A program made the position numbers and the translations under genes. From DASSQJ01 sp963730165 (GTDB taxonomy: Bacteria; Actinomycetota; Actinomycetes; Actinomycetales; Dermatophilaceae): a stretch of DNA of 64,000 nt. A model generated the notes under the pieces. The model was not told where the DNA came from. It saw nothing but the letters and a program-made list of their open reading frames with translations, and ran no database searches. Below, one piece after another: positions 62,041 to 64,000 of this stretch. The number at the start of each line of letters is the position of its first letter. Position 1 is the stretch's first letter. The stretch lies in contig CAVSQS010000001.1 in the NCBI GenBank assembly GCA_963730165.1, forward strand, positions 620,001 to 684,000, in the 5' to 3' direction.

Positions 62041-63699
62041 ATGGGCACCGGGCCGGCCGCACCCCTCGCCGAGGCCGCCGCCGCGCTCGACGGGGGCGAC
62101 TGGCCGGCTGCGAGGAGTGGATTCGAGGCCGCCCTCGCCGTCGAGGACACCGCAGAGGCCCACGCCGGGCTCGGCGAGGCGCTGTGGTGGATCGGGGAGC
62201 TGGGCGCCGCCATCGACCACCGGCAGCAGGCCTACGCGCGCTTCCGGCGGCGCGGCGAGACCGACCGGGCCTTCGCCCAGGCCCTGCTCGTCATCCTGGA
62301 CTACCAGGGACACCTGGGGAACTACGCCGCCGCCGCGGGATGGCTGGGCCGTGCCCGCGGTCTCGTCGAGGAGTCCGGGCTCGACGAGCTGCGGGGGTGG
62401 CTGGCGCTCGCCGAGTCCAACCAGGACGTCGACCCCGTCGACGGGGAGCGGCTCGCCCGGGAGGCCCTGCGTGCCGGCAGGGAGCACTCGGACGTCGACC
62501 TCGAGCTGTGCGCCCTGGCCAACCTCGGCGCCTGCCTCGTGGCCCAGGGGCACACCGAGGAGGGCATCGCCGCCCTCGACGAGGCGATGGCGGGCTCGCT
62601 CGCCGGCGAGGTCGAGAGCCTGAGCGTCGTCGCCTTCACCAGCTGCACGATGATGGTGTCCTGCATCGGGTGCGCCGACCTCGAGCGGGCGGTGCGGTGG
62701 GCCCAGGCCGCGCAACGGTTCACCGAGCGCTACGGGTGCCCGTTCGTCCACGCCGAGTGCCGCTCGACGTACGGCAACGTCCTCCTCGCCACCGGTGAGT
62801 GGTCGCGCGCCGAGGAGGAGCTGCGCACCGCGATCGCGTCCGCGCAGGGCGTCGTGCCGGTCTACCACGCGCAGGCGGTGGCGACGCTCGCCGAGCTCCG
62901 CCTCGCGCAGGGCCGGCTCGTCGAGGCGCGGCGGCTCGTCAGCGGGGTCGAGGACCACCCCTGGGCCGTCCCGGTGCTTGCCCGGCTGCACCTCCTCGCC
63001 GGCCGGGCCGACGCCGCCGAGAGCGTGCTCGTCCGCCGGCTGCGGGCGGAGTCCACGGGATGGCTGGAGCGCAGCGTGCTCCTCGAGCTGTCCGGTGAGG
63101 TGGCGCTGGCCCGCGACCAGCCGGGGGTCGCGGCGGAGCTCGGCGACGAGGTGCTGGAGCGCGGCCGCGCCCTGGGCTGCGAGGTCATCGTCCTGCGTGG
63201 CCGGCGCCTGCGGGGTCGGGCGCTCCTCGCCGGCGGGGACCTCGACGGACGGGTCGACCTCGAAGCGGCCGCCGGCGGGTTCGCGAGCCGGCAGCTGGTG
63301 CACGAGGAGGCCCTGACGCACCTCTCCCTCGCGGAGCACCTCGCCGACCCCGACCCCACCGGGGCCGAGCTGGAGGCGCGCGAGGCCCTGGCCATCCTCG
63401 AGCGGATCGGCGCGACGGGGCACGCCGACCGGGCCGCGGCGCTGCTGCGCGGGCTCGGCGCGCACGACGGGCGTACCGGCCACCGGTCGGCCGGCCTGCT
63501 CAGCGCCCGGGAGGAGCAGGTCCTCGCCCTGCTGGCCGAGGGGCTGAGCAACCCGGAGATCGCCCGCCGCCTCTACATCAGCCGCAAGACCGTCGAGCAC
63601 CACGTGCGGCACGTCACCGAGAAGCTCGGGGTGCGCAACCGGGCCGAGGCAGCCGCGGAGGCGGTGCGGCGTCGACCGGAGGGTTCCACCCGTGAATAG
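62041..63699 (+). CDS. LuxR-family regulator with TPR-like helical sensor region
   Basis: 552 residues. Residues 1-470 are alpha-helical repeats with TPR character (FEAALAVEDTAEAHAGLGEALWWIGELGAAI, ALANLGACLVAQGHTEEGIAALDEA), without a P-loop. The LuxR HTH is at about 486-541: LSAREEQVLALLAEGLSNPEIARRLYISRKTVEHHVRHVTEKLGVRN. It thus lacks the ATPase of the LAL protein at 9503. ATG 62041 stands six bases after TACGAT (62029-62034), a leaderless start. The neighbouring SulP and methyltransferase genes are possible targets. Confidence 0.87.
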   Translation: MGTGPAAPLAEAAAALDGGDWPAARSGFEAALAVEDTAEAHAGLGEALWWIGELGAAIDHRQQAYARFRRRGETDRAFAQALLVILDYQGHLGNYAAAAGWLGRARGLVEESGLDELRGWLALAESNQDVDPVDGERLAREALRAGREHSDVDLELCALANLGACLVAQGHTEEGIAALDEAMAGSLAGEVESLSVVAFTSCTMMVSCIGCADLERAVRWAQAAQRFTERYGCPFVHAECRSTYGNVLLATGEWSRAEEELRTAIASAQGVVPVYHAQAVATLAELRLAQGRLVEARRLVSGVEDHPWAVPVLARLHLLAGRADAAESVLVRRLRAESTGWLERSVLLELSGEVALARDQPGVAAELGDEVLERGRALGCEVIVLRGRRLRGRALLAGGDLDGRVDLEAAAGGFASRQLVHEEALTHLSLAEHLADPDPTGAELEAREALAILERIGATGHADRAAALLRGLGAHDGRTGHRSAGLLSAREEQVLALLAEGLSNPEIARRLYISRKTVEHHVRHVTEKLGVRNRAEAAAEAVRRRPEGSTRE

Positions 63700-63770
63700 G
63701 TGAGCTCACCGATGCTCCGACGGGGGTGGGCGCAGGACGCTGGCCACGCACCACCACCGAGGAGGCAACC

Positions 63771-64000
63771 ATGACCACGCAGACCCAGCAGACCGTCGAC
63801 ACGACGGGCGTCGAGGAGTTCGCCGAGCGGATCGGCCGCGACCAGAACATCGGCATCGCCGGCGTGCTCGCGTACATCGGGGACCGGCTCGGCATCTGGG
63901 CCGGCCTCGCGGGCGCCGACTGGGTGAGCGCAGCAGAGCTCGCGACCCGGTGCGGCGTCGACCTCACCTACCTCGCCGAGTGGCTGGCCACCCAGGCGGC
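63771..64000 (+). CDS. SAM-dependent methyltransferase, 5' part only
   Basis: The first 76 codons; the gene runs off the right edge. ATG 63771 has a GGAGG site six bases upstream. The visible peptide (EEFAERIGRDQNIGIAGVLAYIGDRLGIWAGLAG, VSAAELATRCGVDLTYLAEWLATQA) is the N-terminal winged-helix dimerisation part of Rv2258c-like class I methyltransferases. The catalytic domain is outside the window, so the function remains unproven. A GGTGAGCTCACC palindrome lies at 63699-63710, at the LuxR stop. Confidence 0.7.
   Translation, partial: MTTQTQQTVDTTGVEEFAERIGRDQNIGIAGVLAYIGDRLGIWAGLAGADWVSAAELATRCGVDLTYLAEWLATQA

Noticed and set aside
63699..63710. GGTGAGCTCACC palindrome at the end of the LuxR gene
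   Set aside because: Twelve bases of symmetry overlapping a stop codon, with no second copy; could be chance.

Overview
The window is high-GC actinobacterial chromosome. The mraZ-rsmH pair, a HrdB/SigA-type sigma factor with a long Ala/Lys/Thr-rich N-terminus, two SAM-IV riboswitches, DUF222-HNH, PAC2, DUF4192 and DUF6318 proteins, and many TANNNT-N6-RTG leaderless starts all point to an actinomycete. Gene content fits Micrococcales, perhaps Intrasporangiaceae, but no 16S gene is present to settle this. Nearly every base is coding, and I see no tRNA, rRNA, CRISPR array, insertion sequence or prophage.

Layout. 1-5.9 kb: the 5' edge of the division/cell-wall cluster (rsmH partial, mraZ), divergent from a moxR-DUF58-transglutaminase operon, with matching MraZ-like boxes facing each way between them. 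6-8.5 kb: phosphoketolase. 8.5-13.5 kb: an accessory module in which a large LuxR-family (LAL) ATPase-regulator lies between two SnoaL/NTF2-like genes, followed by a small secreted protein; the same 24-bp inverted-repeat operator occurs in both flanking intergenic regions. 13.6-17 kb: lysoplasmalogenase-like membrane protein, radical-SAM/SPASM maturase, LURP-one-like protein and a broken, chimeric gene remnant. 17.2-34 kb: housekeeping genes, namely sigA, a stress protein, metX and metY (each with a SAM-IV leader), a family-A DNA polymerase, PAC2, HrpA helicase and a WXG/ESX-like pair. 34-40.4 kb: oxidoreductases, hydrolases, ornithine aminotransferase, patatin and a SprT-like peptidase. 40.5-43.6 kb: a lipoprotein/secreted-protein pair (the second frameshifted) and a DUF222-HNH protein. 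43.7-53.7 kb: an MFS-cyclic-nucleotide-binding fusion, a secreted beta-helix protein under a LacI-type operator, a PadR regulator with its palindrome, an FAD oxidase, a matrixin-like protease, a hydrolase-fold lipoprotein that lacks its nucleophile, and a HAD phosphatase. 53.7-57 kb: a Calvin-cycle-type cassette (fbp and prk, each carrying one extra base, divergent from a CbbR-like regulator). 57-64 kb: a secreted subtilase, a membrane protein behind an 18-bp perfect palindrome, a SulP transporter, a second LuxR regulator and a truncated methyltransferase.

The genes join up in a few ways. metX and metY sit 12 kb apart but share a riboswitch class, making acetylhomoserine and then homocysteine. 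Phosphoketolase, FBPase and phosphoribulokinase all act on pentose/hexose phosphates, although the latter two are broken in this sequence. The most promising uncharacterised units are the LAL-SnoaL module, the second MraZ-type box aimed at the moxR operon, and the 18-bp palindrome between the subtilase and the membrane-protein gene. Frameshifts in fbp, prk and the 40.6-kb gene could be real decay or consensus errors and need read-level checking.
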